DNA from: JBBSUQ01 sp964389755
GTDB taxonomy: Bacteria > Bacteroidota > Bacteroidia > Flavobacteriales_D > Crocinitomicaceae
DNA length: 64,000 bases
Assembly (NCBI GenBank): GCA_964389755.1
Contig: CAYMEW010000022.1
Coordinates: 1-64,000, forward strand
Direction: 5' to 3'
Below are positions 42,889-52,400 of the stretch, one piece after another. The translations under genes and the position numbers were made by a program. The notes under the pieces were generated by a model that was not told the DNA's origin, ran no database searches, and worked only from the letters and a program-made list of their open reading frames with translations. How positions within the stretch are numbered: the stretch's first letter is position 1; every line of letters begins with the position of its first letter.

Positions 42889-43632
42889 TTACAGGTAGGC
42901 CAGTACTTTTTCCACATCTGCAGGCACATCGATGTTGGGTGTTTCAATTGTTGTTTCACGCACCCGGATGCGATACCCGTAATAGAGCCAGCGTAACTGT
43001 TCGAGTGATTCGGTCTGTTCGAGTTTCGTGGGCTCCAGGGCAATGAGTTCACGCAACACCTCTGCACGATAAGCATACAGCCCGATGTGCCGTAAAAAGG
43101 GATAAAACCCGATCGCATCGCCTTTAAAGTGATGTGCATTCGGAATAGCGCTGCGCGAAAAGTAGAGTGCATTATCATGCTGATCACACACGATCTTGAT
43201 CCGGTTCGGATTTTCGAGATCACCGGCTGTGATGTCGCGGATTCCGAGCGTGGCTATTTGTGTGTCACGATCGTTAAAAGCGGCGATCAGTTCATTTAGT
43301 TGCCTGTAATCCACGAGCGGTTCGTCACCCTGGATGTTTACGACGATATCGGTTTCCGGGAAATGCGCGAGTACTTCACCGCAGCGATCGGTGCCACTCG
43401 GGTGATGTGCCGCTGTCATGACTACTTTTCCACCGAAATGCGTGACTTCATCCACAATGCGCGGATCATCCGTGGCCACTACGATCTCCGAAAAGCGATC
43501 GGAGCGCTGCACTCCTTCGTAGACGCGCCGGATCATTGTCTTTCCTTTCAGGTCGATCAGCGGTTTTCCCGGAAACCGGGACGAACCATAGCGCGCCGGG
43601 ATAATAGCCAGTATGTTTTGAGTTTCTGACAT
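42889..43632 (-). CDS. kdsB: 3-deoxy-manno-octulosonate cytidylyltransferase
   Basis: Encodes 247 residues. Nucleotide-binding start IIPARYGSSRFPGKPL (about 10-25), then DDPRI, NIQGDEPLV (metal and CTP site) and the late PTKLEQTESLEQLRWLYYG, all diagnostic. It activates KDO with CTP for lipopolysaccharide inner core. It lies three bases after the TonB-dependent receptor gene on the same strand and is probably co-transcribed. Other KDO genes are not in the window. Confidence 0.97.
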   Translation of the reverse strand: MSETQNILAIIPARYGSSRFPGKPLIDLKGKTMIRRVYEGVQRSDRFSEIVVATDDPRIVDEVTHFGGKVVMTAAHHPSGTDRCGEVLAHFPETDIVVNIQGDEPLVDYRQLNELIAAFNDRDTQIATLGIRDITAGDLENPNRIKIVCDQHDNALYFSRSAIPNAHHFKGDAIGFYPFLRHIGLYAYRAEVLRELIALEPTKLEQTESLEQLRWLYYGYRIRVRETTIETPNIDVPADVEKVLAYL

Positions 43633-43635
43633 GTT

Positions 43636-45978
43636 TTAAAAATCGAGCCGGACCTGGGCCACAAAGCTGCGCGGCGGCTGAATATCGGCAGGCCGGCCCA
43701 TGTATTCCCGGTTAAAAATGTTATTAATCATAAATCCGACACGGTAATGATCGAGGAAGCGATACCCGATCCGCATATCGAACACGAGACTTCCGGTAGC
43801 ATGATCGGCGCGGTATTGCTTGAGGCCAGGCACGATGTTTATTCCCGGAAGTACTTCGTCCTCAAAGATACGATCTATGTTCGACATATAGCTGTTGTAG
43901 CGCATGGAGCCACCCAGGCTGAAATTCTTCCAGGTCAGCTGAACATCTGCTTTAGCGAGGTGCCGAAAGCGGTATTTCAGTAGGTTCGTATTCGTATCAC
44001 TGAAGGTCTGACGATAAGTAGAATCCGTATTCAGACTTACGGGATCCATGTAGGTGTAACCGATCAGTGACTGTACTTCCACGGGACCGATCTTTCCCTG
44101 GCTGTTAAACGAGAATTCGACCCCTGCGATCCGCGCTTTTTCCGCATTCTGCGCCCGGAAACCGAGCCATTTCAGGATGTAGCCGGGAGCGTTCGGGTTC
44201 AAAGAGCCGGGGATCGAGTCCGGTTTGTAGTTGCCGAACGCGAATTCCATCATGTTATCGTACTGGTTCACGAAACCGGCGACGTCCACATACCCCATCC
44301 ACTTTCCTAATTTTACACCCTGTTTAACGCCGATCTCTGCGGCCCATCCGATCTCGGGTCTGAGGTTTGGATTCGGAAAAATAATGAGGCTGCCGACAGC
44401 CGTTTGCGTAAAGCGTTCCGCAACCGTCGGATAACGGATCCCCTGTCCGAACGAAGCGCGGAGGTGCGTAAATTTTGCTGCCTGGTAATGAAGTCCGAAG
44501 CGTGCAATGGGATATACCGGGATCTTTTTGGTTGAATCGCTGTTGAGGTAAAAGTCGCTGTCTCCACGGATGGTGTCCTGTTCGAAATATTCAAAGCGCA
44601 GGCCGCCGGTTATATCGAGGCGCGAACCGATTTTTTGTTCGTATTGCACATATCCCGCGAGGTTCAGTGAACTGTGATCACCGTAAAGGCCGGAACGAAC
44701 TTCATTATGTGTTGCCGTGGCACCGGCGGTGACCCTCCCCCATACGGAAAGCCGTTTTTGGAACTGATAATCCGCGTAATACGTGTAGGCTTTCGAACTT
44801 TGGTCTTCATTCGTGTAATTATTGTTTTGAACGAGGTAATAGCGCGTTTTGAGTTCGTGGATATTCTTGTGTTTGTCAATGTATTTCACATACGGATCAA
44901 TGTTGAAGCGAACACCACCGGAGATGCCCAGTGTGGAGCCGGCCTGAGACGTATCTGCTCCGCCGAGCGGCTGGTAGGCAAAAGTATCGCTTTGCCAGAT
45001 GATGAACGTTCCGATCTTCTGATATTGCAAATTGTATCCTACCCCAGCTTTCAGATTACTGATCTTTTGTGGTTTCCAGAAAACGGTTCCGCTCATGCGT
45101 GCCCGATCTTCGGTTTCTCCCTCGCGGTAGCCATCATTGTGAAAGCCGTATGCAGCTACAGTAAAGCCGAAACGTTTGTACATTTTACCGTAATACACGT
45201 CAGCCTGGTGAAACAGCGGACTGGTATTCCACCATTTCAACGAACTTCGTTTCGGACTGTCGTATAATCCGCTCTGAACTTTCACGCGTAGTTTTCCTTC
45301 CGGCGTCGGCTCACGTTCAGTCAACGAAATGATCCCGTTTAGTGCTCCGCTTCCATACAACACCGAAGAAGCTCCCTTGATGATCTCGATTTGCGAAGCG
45401 CTTTCCATCGGGAGCGACGTCCACTTCGCATCACCCGCATCTGCGGAAAGCAAGGGAATACCGTTCGATAGTAATAACACCCTGCTGCCGGCTCCGTACG
45501 AAAATCCACTACCTCCACGAATGCTGATCTGTCCGTCCATCGCATAGGCTCCGGGCGCCTGGTCCACTACCTGCTCTACATTGGTCAGGCCTTTGTTGTC
45601 GTACAATTCCGGTTTAAGAATTTCCATGGAGACCGGGACATCCGTAACATCCTGCTGATGTCGTCCTGCCGTGATCACCACACTTTCTTCCGTTTGAACA
45701 ACGGGCTCCAGGGCAATAGCGATAAAATCAACCGGATCTGAAATGAGAAGCGTATCCGTTTCATAACCGATCGCCGAATAAATGATCTGTAAGGGAAAAT
45801 ACACTGGCTCCGCCCGGAATTCACCATTCGGGTCACTGAGTAACTTCTGTCCCGATGAAAAAAACAGTTTCGCGCCGAACACCGGATCACCCGTTTCTGC
45901 ATCGTTTACTTTGCCTTTCAGCAACTGTGCAGAAAGTATTGCCGGAAAAAAGACGGCTGTAAGTAGAGTAGTTTTCAT
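43636..45978 (-). CDS. TonB-dependent receptor
   Basis: Encodes 780 residues: a signal peptide (about 1-17), a carboxypeptidase-regulatory-like domain (about 19-105), a plug (about 115-235; GGSGFSYGAGSRVLLL, GASSVLYGSGALNG), and a long beta-barrel ending VAQVRLDF with the expected C-terminal Phe. It resembles vitamin B12/iron-type outer-membrane receptors. No SusD gene, so not an obvious glycan importer. It leads a short operon with kdsB. A near-consensus box TATTTTCG lies 25 bases upstream. Confidence 0.93.
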   Translation of the reverse strand: MKTTLLTAVFFPAILSAQLLKGKVNDAETGDPVFGAKLFFSSGQKLLSDPNGEFRAEPVYFPLQIIYSAIGYETDTLLISDPVDFIAIALEPVVQTEESVVITAGRHQQDVTDVPVSMEILKPELYDNKGLTNVEQVVDQAPGAYAMDGQISIRGGSGFSYGAGSRVLLLSNGIPLLSADAGDAKWTSLPMESASQIEIIKGASSVLYGSGALNGIISLTEREPTPEGKLRVKVQSGLYDSPKRSSLKWWNTSPLFHQADVYYGKMYKRFGFTVAAYGFHNDGYREGETEDRARMSGTVFWKPQKISNLKAGVGYNLQYQKIGTFIIWQSDTFAYQPLGGADTSQAGSTLGISGGVRFNIDPYVKYIDKHKNIHELKTRYYLVQNNNYTNEDQSSKAYTYYADYQFQKRLSVWGRVTAGATATHNEVRSGLYGDHSSLNLAGYVQYEQKIGSRLDITGGLRFEYFEQDTIRGDSDFYLNSDSTKKIPVYPIARFGLHYQAAKFTHLRASFGQGIRYPTVAERFTQTAVGSLIIFPNPNLRPEIGWAAEIGVKQGVKLGKWMGYVDVAGFVNQYDNMMEFAFGNYKPDSIPGSLNPNAPGYILKWLGFRAQNAEKARIAGVEFSFNSQGKIGPVEVQSLIGYTYMDPVSLNTDSTYRQTFSDTNTNLLKYRFRHLAKADVQLTWKNFSLGGSMRYNSYMSNIDRIFEDEVLPGINIVPGLKQYRADHATGSLVFDMRIGYRFLDHYRVGFMINNIFNREYMGRPADIQPPRSFVAQVRLDF

Positions 45979-46020
45979 AAAAAAACACTACATTTAGTAA
46001 AGCCGAAAATACCAATTATT

Positions 46021-47121
46021 TTGCACTATACCGATTTACACTACCGCATCGCGCTGACATTACTGCGCGGCATCGGGCCGAAAAAGGCGCGTCACCTCCT
46101 GGCGAGTTGCCCGGATATTTCCAGTATTTTTCAGGAAGACTATACCCGCTTGCACGCAAGCAGCGGTATCAGCCTGCGAATTTTAAAGGACATGAATCGT
46201 AAAGAGGCACTTGCCGAAGCCGTCAAACAGGCACAGGTTCATGAAAAAAAAGGAGTAAAATCGCTCTTTTACCACGATCCGGATTATCCGCGCCGGCTGA
46301 AGCAATGTCCGGATGCACCGCTAATGCTTTATTATACGGGGAATTTTTCAGTGAATCACGCACGTATCCTTGCCATTGTCGGAACACGCGAAGCTACGTC
46401 CTACGGCAAACGCCTGTGCGATGAACTCGTTGCGGATCTGCGTGGAAAGAACGTGCTGGTTGTAAGCGGACTGGCTTACGGCATCGATATTCACGTACAT
46501 GAACAATGCGTTGCACACGGAATCCCAACCGTGGGTGTACTGGGTCACGGATTGGACCGAGTTTACCCGGCGTTGCATCGAAAAACCGCGCTGAGCATGT
46601 GTGAAAACGGTGGAATGCTCACAGAATACCTACCCGGCACAAAACCCGATCGCGAGCATTTCCCGATGCGAAACCGGATCGTGGCCGGCATGGCCGACGC
46701 CACGGTCGTTATTGAAAGCCGAAAATCGGGCGGTTCACTGATCACGGCAAAACTGGCTAACGATTATAACCGCGATGTTTTCGCATATCCCGGGAATGCC
46801 GGACGCCTGCTTTCGGAAGGCTGTAACCGACTTATTCAGGATCAGCTAGCGCACCTGATCACCGGGAGTGCGGACCTGTTTCGCTGGATGAACTGGGAAG
46901 AACCGACAACGCAGGTTGTTCCTCAGAAAAAACTGTTTCACGAGCATTCCCCGGAGGAACGCGCGATCCTCGAGCAGTTGACCGTTGAAGGAGATCAGCA
47001 CGTGGACCTCATCGCTCATCGGCAACAACAAAAACCCGGAGCTCTCAATTTACTTTTGCTGAAACTCGAAATGGACGGTGTCATTAAATGCCTGCCCGGA
47101 AAACGCTACCGCATTGCATAA
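46021..47121 (+). CDS. dprA: DNA-processing protein DprA
   Basis: Encodes 366 residues from a TTG start at 46021 (no ATG/GTG in frame nearby). N-terminal HhH/SAM-like region (ALTLLRGIGPKKARHLL), Rossmann-like core with GTREATSYGKRLC, the LVVSGLAYGIDIHVHEQ and EYLPGT segments, SGGSLITAKLANDYNRDVFA, and a C-terminal winged-helix DML1-like domain (about 305-366). It loads RecA on incoming single strands during natural transformation. It is divergent from the receptor gene and tail-to-tail with ppiD. Confidence 0.95.
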   Translation: MHYTDLHYRIALTLLRGIGPKKARHLLASCPDISSIFQEDYTRLHASSGISLRILKDMNRKEALAEAVKQAQVHEKKGVKSLFYHDPDYPRRLKQCPDAPLMLYYTGNFSVNHARILAIVGTREATSYGKRLCDELVADLRGKNVLVVSGLAYGIDIHVHEQCVAHGIPTVGVLGHGLDRVYPALHRKTALSMCENGGMLTEYLPGTKPDREHFPMRNRIVAGMADATVVIESRKSGGSLITAKLANDYNRDVFAYPGNAGRLLSEGCNRLIQDQLAHLITGSADLFRWMNWEEPTTQVVPQKKLFHEHSPEERAILEQLTVEGDQHVDLIAHRQQQKPGALNLLLLKLEMDGVIKCLPGKRYRIA

Positions 47122-47152
47122 AAAAACCCTCCGCCGAATCGACAGAGGGTTT
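47121..47152. terminator. Bidirectional intrinsic terminator
   Basis: Stem AAACCCTC (47124-47131) / GAGGGTTT (47145-47152) between the convergent dprA and ppiD genes. Confidence 0.75.
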
Positions 47153-47169
47153 CAATTTCTTGATCTTGA

Positions 47170-49374
47170 TTATAATCTTACTCCAATGCGTGAGAAGCGA
47201 CGGTTGTCGATCACATTGTAGTATTCTTTCAATGCCTGAAGTGCTTCGTTTCGCAGGCTTGACAGACGGGTGTTCATCAGTTTTTCCTGCTCACTATCGT
47301 AATTCGTTGTTGCCGGTGCATCGGTTGTTTTTTCAACTTTGATCACGAACACGCCACTCATTCCTTTCAGCGGTTTGGTGATCTTACCGTCGGCAATACC
47401 GGAGTAAAGCGACCCCACGATCTCCGGCTCAACGCCTGCTCCCTGTAATTGCGGGTTAGCGAAGGTGATGTTTGATTCCATCACTTTTACGCTAAAGCGT
47501 TGTGAAAGTGCATTCAGGTCTTTCACCTCGCTCATTTCCTTGATCATTTTCTCCGCTTTCTTATCGCGAATTACCTCTGATTTGAGAACCGCTTCAAAGT
47601 CTTCCCATTTCGGGTTGTCTTTATCCTGGATCTGTGAAACGATCGCGATCACGTAACGTTCTTTGTCACGGATCGGTGAACCGATCAACTGCCCCACTTC
47701 GGCACCATCCTGGTAAGCCAGTTCGATGAGTTTATCTTCTGCCAGTTGGGTTTCAAAAGCATTTACAAGCGGGTTTCGGTCGTTGATCGTCGTCTGACGA
47801 ACGAAGTATCCTTTTTCTTTTGCCAGTGTATCGAAGGCTGCCACACGTGCACGACCTGATTCTTTTTCAGACAGTTTGTCATCGAGTTCGTAAAGCAGGT
47901 CATCCGCTTCTTTCTCGCGATCTTCGCGGGTCATATCACTCGGTGAAAGCGTGCGTGATACGGATACGAGTACCGGGTACTTTTCGGAACTTCTTTCGAG
48001 TACTTCCATGATGTGGTAACCGAAATCCGTTTTCACGAGACCAATTTTCCCGATCGGCTCGTTCGCTGCAAAAGTTCCGAATTCAGGGACCATGTCTCCT
48101 TCGAGGAAGTCTTCGTATTTTCCACCGGTAGCTTTGCTTCCCGGGTCTTCACTGTATTTTTCAACAAACTCTTCGAAGTTCTTGCTGTTGATCACGCGCA
48201 TAATGCTATCTGCGAGTTTTTTCTGACGCGCATCTGCTTCCGCATCTCCCTGTGGCACGCTGAGCAGAATGTGACGGGCAGTGATCTCGCGCGGTGTAAA
48301 ACCAACAACTTTGGAAACTTTCATGGTTCCGTTATCATTGTATGGCCCCACGATCTGGCCGATTGTTGCCGATTTGAAAACGGTATCCATCGCCATCGGG
48401 TAAGTGGCGTACTGGTTTGACTTCGGACTTCCCATCGGTACGGCAGTTGCGCGTTTACCGGAAGTATAGAATCCGCCGTTACGCATGACGAAAGCAGAGT
48501 CATTTTTCGTCTTCTCGAAATCGGCTTTGAGTTTCGTCAGCGATTCGCTGAATGTTGAGGAGTCTTTACCCGAAGGGCGGATCGCTATGTCGAAATAGCG
48601 CACTGTGCGTGTATTTGCATTCGGCTTGAAACGCGCTTCGTGTTTGTGCTCGTCGAAGTACTTTTTCATGTCTTCGTCGGTCACTTTGAACTCATCATCC
48701 GGAAGTTCGCGGTAGCTGCGATAAACGAATGAAATCGTTTTCATTTTCTTCTGTGCGGTATACTCTTCTTTGGCTTCCAGTTTTGTTACGTACACGCCCT
48801 GATTAAGGATCGTGAAGTATTTTTCGCGTTCGCGTTGTTCAATGTAATAGCTGCGTGAGTCTTCCCAGCTTTTCTGCATCTGCGGGTCATCTGAATTCTG
48901 CATTTGCTCCACACGTTGTTGCAGCATTTTGCGGCTAAACTGACCTGTAATCGAATCGCGGAAAGCCTGAGCGAGTTCCGGAAGTACCGAGAATCCTTCA
49001 GTTGAATCGCCATAGAAATAAGCATCAAATTCGTTATCTCCCACGCGGATACCGAGCGCTTCGAATTCCTTTTGAAGAATTGCGCGTTCGGCTGTATAGT
49101 TAAATGCTTTCGTTTCGGAAGCTTCGCGTTCTTTCGGGCCGTATTCACGCCCTGCCTGACGCGCCTGACCTTCATCCTGCTGCTGAAAATTCTGTACCGC
49201 TGTGTTGTAGGTTTGCACATCGATCATTTCACCATCTACGGTACCAATGCCGTATTCAGGTCCTGATGCTCCGGAAATAAATTTCCAGTCTCCCAGGATG
49301 AATGCTAAAAGTGCCACGCCGACAATGATTACGATCAAGGCGGATTTCTCTCGAATTTTACCGATTAATGCCAT
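47170..49374 (-). CDS. PpiD/SurA-like periplasmic peptidyl-prolyl isomerase
   Basis: Encodes 734 residues: an N-terminal membrane anchor (about 12-30, ALIVIIVGVALLAFILG), a SurA-N-like chaperone region (about 35-260), a parvulin rotamase domain (about 350-450; ITARHILLSVPQGDAEA, EDPGSKATGGKYEDF, TDFGYHIMEV) and further chaperone helices. It helps outer-membrane and exported proteins fold near the Sec translocon, fitting the many surface proteins encoded here. A near-consensus box TATATTCG lies about 22 bases upstream. Confidence 0.93.
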   Translation of the reverse strand: MALIGKIREKSALIVIIVGVALLAFILGDWKFISGASGPEYGIGTVDGEMIDVQTYNTAVQNFQQQDEGQARQAGREYGPKEREASETKAFNYTAERAILQKEFEALGIRVGDNEFDAYFYGDSTEGFSVLPELAQAFRDSITGQFSRKMLQQRVEQMQNSDDPQMQKSWEDSRSYYIEQREREKYFTILNQGVYVTKLEAKEEYTAQKKMKTISFVYRSYRELPDDEFKVTDEDMKKYFDEHKHEARFKPNANTRTVRYFDIAIRPSGKDSSTFSESLTKLKADFEKTKNDSAFVMRNGGFYTSGKRATAVPMGSPKSNQYATYPMAMDTVFKSATIGQIVGPYNDNGTMKVSKVVGFTPREITARHILLSVPQGDAEADARQKKLADSIMRVINSKNFEEFVEKYSEDPGSKATGGKYEDFLEGDMVPEFGTFAANEPIGKIGLVKTDFGYHIMEVLERSSEKYPVLVSVSRTLSPSDMTREDREKEADDLLYELDDKLSEKESGRARVAAFDTLAKEKGYFVRQTTINDRNPLVNAFETQLAEDKLIELAYQDGAEVGQLIGSPIRDKERYVIAIVSQIQDKDNPKWEDFEAVLKSEVIRDKKAEKMIKEMSEVKDLNALSQRFSVKVMESNITFANPQLQGAGVEPEIVGSLYSGIADGKITKPLKGMSGVFVIKVEKTTDAPATTNYDSEQEKLMNTRLSSLRNEALQALKEYYNVIDNRRFSRIGVRL

Positions 49375-49443
49375 CTGAACATTTGATTTAAGGGTGCGAA
49401 TATAATCAGATGAATCGACTTTTAAAAATTTATCATTCCAAAA

Positions 49444-49476
49444 ACAAAAAACCGCTCACCAGGTGGCGAGCGGTTT
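49444..49476 (-). terminator. Intrinsic terminator of Ig-repeat gene
   Basis: 9-bp stem AAACCGCTC (49449-49457) / GAGCGGTTT (49468-49476); on the minus strand a run of T follows. Confidence 0.85.
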
Positions 49477-49493
49477 CCGGATTGTATGCATTA

Positions 49494-52400
49494 TCAGGGT
49501 CTTCTGCCCGGCGTGGTGGTGCGTGTGTTCCCGTTCACAGGACGCGTCCCGGTTTTTGTACCACCTGAACCGGTATTAATTGTTCTTCCGGAGTTGCCTC
49601 CGTTGTTTTGGTCATCGTTATCGTCGTCTTCTTCTGAACCGGATGATCCGGACCCTTTGTTGATCAGTCCGCCACCATTGAGCGAACCGCTGTTCATGTT
49701 ACTGTTTCCTTCCACGGAAGCCTGGTGTACGTTGATCACACAGGTTTGCGTATCAGAACCGGCCGTATTGGTAGCGGTCACCACAACTGTCATTTGTGCA
49801 CCGGCAACCATATTGGTTACGAATGAATAACTCATGACGTTACCGGATACGGTGGTTGTGTAATTGGTGATCGCCTGTCCGTTAACAGTGATGCTTACCT
49901 GCCCGGAAGAGGAAACATTCTGAATGTTACCTGAGATGGTATAGTTACCCGGAGGGGCGCTCGACGGACAACGTCCCGGAGAGGTAAAGCTCACAACCGG
50001 CGGCTGTTCGGTTACTTTCTTACGATATACCACCGTACGCGTATCGCTGGCCGTTCCTGCTGAATTTACGGCCGTGGCAACAATGACATTGGCTCCTTCA
50101 CTCCAGTTCGCGTGCAACTGCACATCCCCGTTCGAAGCATTAAAATTGAAGTTTACCGGCTGTCCGTTAACCGTCACGGAGATCTGGTTGGCAGCCGACA
50201 CGTTCTGAACATTCACTTTCACATCCATGGAAGCCTCGTCTGTATTATAAGGAGATGTCAGCGGAGCAATGAACTTCAAAAGTGGCGGTTTTACGATGTT
50301 CACTTCTTTTCGGACTACTTTGATCGTTTCCGAGTCTTTTCCGCATTCGTTGGTCGCCATCATAACCAGAGTATTCACTCCGATCACCAGTTCGCGGTTT
50401 AATGAAAACGTTTTTGTTTGCGGGTTGTAAATGAAGTTAACGGGCTGTCCGTTTTGCGTCGCAGTGATCTGGGACATACTTGCGACATTGTCTACAGACG
50501 CCGTGATCGTAATCGCATTTCCGGTGGTCGTGGATCCGTTCGGAACGGTACTTCCAGTAATCGCAAGGAATGGCGGCTGACACACTTTTCGCGTGATCGT
50601 CCAGGTGTACTTATCGCGCCCACAGTCGTTTGCAACGGTTACGGAAATGGTGTTGGCGCCTTCGTTGAGCGGTACCTGTGCACTTACAATGTGCGATCCG
50701 CTGTCGAAGCTAAACTGCTGTACAGTGTTGTTTACCTGGAAGATAACCTGTGATGCGTTTTCAATATTGACCGTAGCAACTTTCACGGTAACGCTTTGCT
50801 GGTCAGTCGTGAACTGCTGCGTCGACGGAACGATCGCTGTAACACCCGGTGCAATGCATGGCTGCGCGGCCGGAGTATACGTCACGATCGTGGAAGCCGA
50901 GGCTGTACCGCATTCGTTTGTACCGGAGATCTCCAGTGAATTACTTCCTTCATTGAGCAGTACGGTATGCGAAAACAGTTTGGTTGAAGCATTGAAACTT
51001 CCGCCGTTTACAGCGATTCCGTTCACCTTAAACACAATGTGTTGCAGATCATCTACCCCGAGTAGTTTTGCACTGAAGTTAAAACTCGCCGTTTCGGTGC
51101 TTGTTCCTGCAGCGGCCGGGTTTACAATCGTTACTTCCGGACCTTTACAGGCCGCACGCTGATAATTCACCTGCGTGGATGCGGAATGTGTACCGGCCGT
51201 ATTTGTTCCCGAAACATAGAAAATAGTGCTTCCGGCATTTAAGCTCGTATTAAAGATGACCTCGTGATTCCCCGCATTGAAACTATACAGGTTCGGATTC
51301 ACTGTCTGGCCGTCCTGTTTCACGAGGATGCCCTGCTTGCTGTCTACATTTTGTATGATCGCGCGCATTTGATAACCCGGTGTTGAAACCGTGGTTCCCG
51401 GTTGTGACGGATTTGTAAAAGTTACGTGCGGAAGCGGAAGGCTTTCTTTACGGTAAATGATCGTTGTCTGGTCGGATGCCTGTCCGGCGTTATTCGTTCC
51501 GGTGACGATCACACTGTTGCTTCCTTCTACAAGCGGCATCGTGAACGCAACTATCTTCGTAGCCGCGTTGTAAATAAAGCCGCCGAAATTGTTCCCGTTT
51601 ACGGTAACACTTACATTTTGTGCTCCCTCAATATTCAGAACAGTCGCATTGATCACCGTTGAAGCGGAAGTTACCGTATACGGATCTGCCTGCGGCGTGG
51701 TGATCGTTACAACCGGTGGATTTTGCGGTTGCGGCTTGCGATAGATGATCGTTGTGGAAGCTATGTCCGTTCCCACTGCATTGGTACCACGCACTTCAAT
51801 AATATTTGCACCGGGCATGAGCGAAGTCGTGAAGTTCATCATTTCAGATGAAACGCTATAGCTGAAATTCGTGGAGAGCACGCCGTTAATGCGCAACTGG
51901 ATGTTTTGTGAACCATTCACATAGCGCACGCGTGTCTGTACATCGTAAACCGGATCGAAAACGGTAATCGGATTGGTTACCGGATCTGTGAAAGTAACCA
52001 CCGGTGGCAGAAGCGTTTGCTGTTTGCGGTAAATGATCGTCTGCGTTTTCGTATCGGTTCCCGCTGTATTGGTTCCGGTAACGGTAATGATGTTCGCTCC
52101 TTCGATCAGGTTGACGCTGAAGCTGGTCATTTTTGTTACGGCGTTGAAATTGAAAGCAGTATAGTTCGCGCCGTTCACGTTCACGTTTACCCCGCTTTGC
52201 GATGCAACATTCAGCACGGTTGCGAGGACATTAAAAGTCGCCTGATCGGTCGTGTACGGATTCACGTTCGGGTTTACAAAGGTCACTACCGGCGGCTGTT
52301 CTGTTTGAACCGGACGATAAATAATGATCGTCTGTTTGCTGTCGGTACCGTCGTTATTCGTTCCTGTAACGGTTACGGTATTTGATCCTTCCACGAGGCT

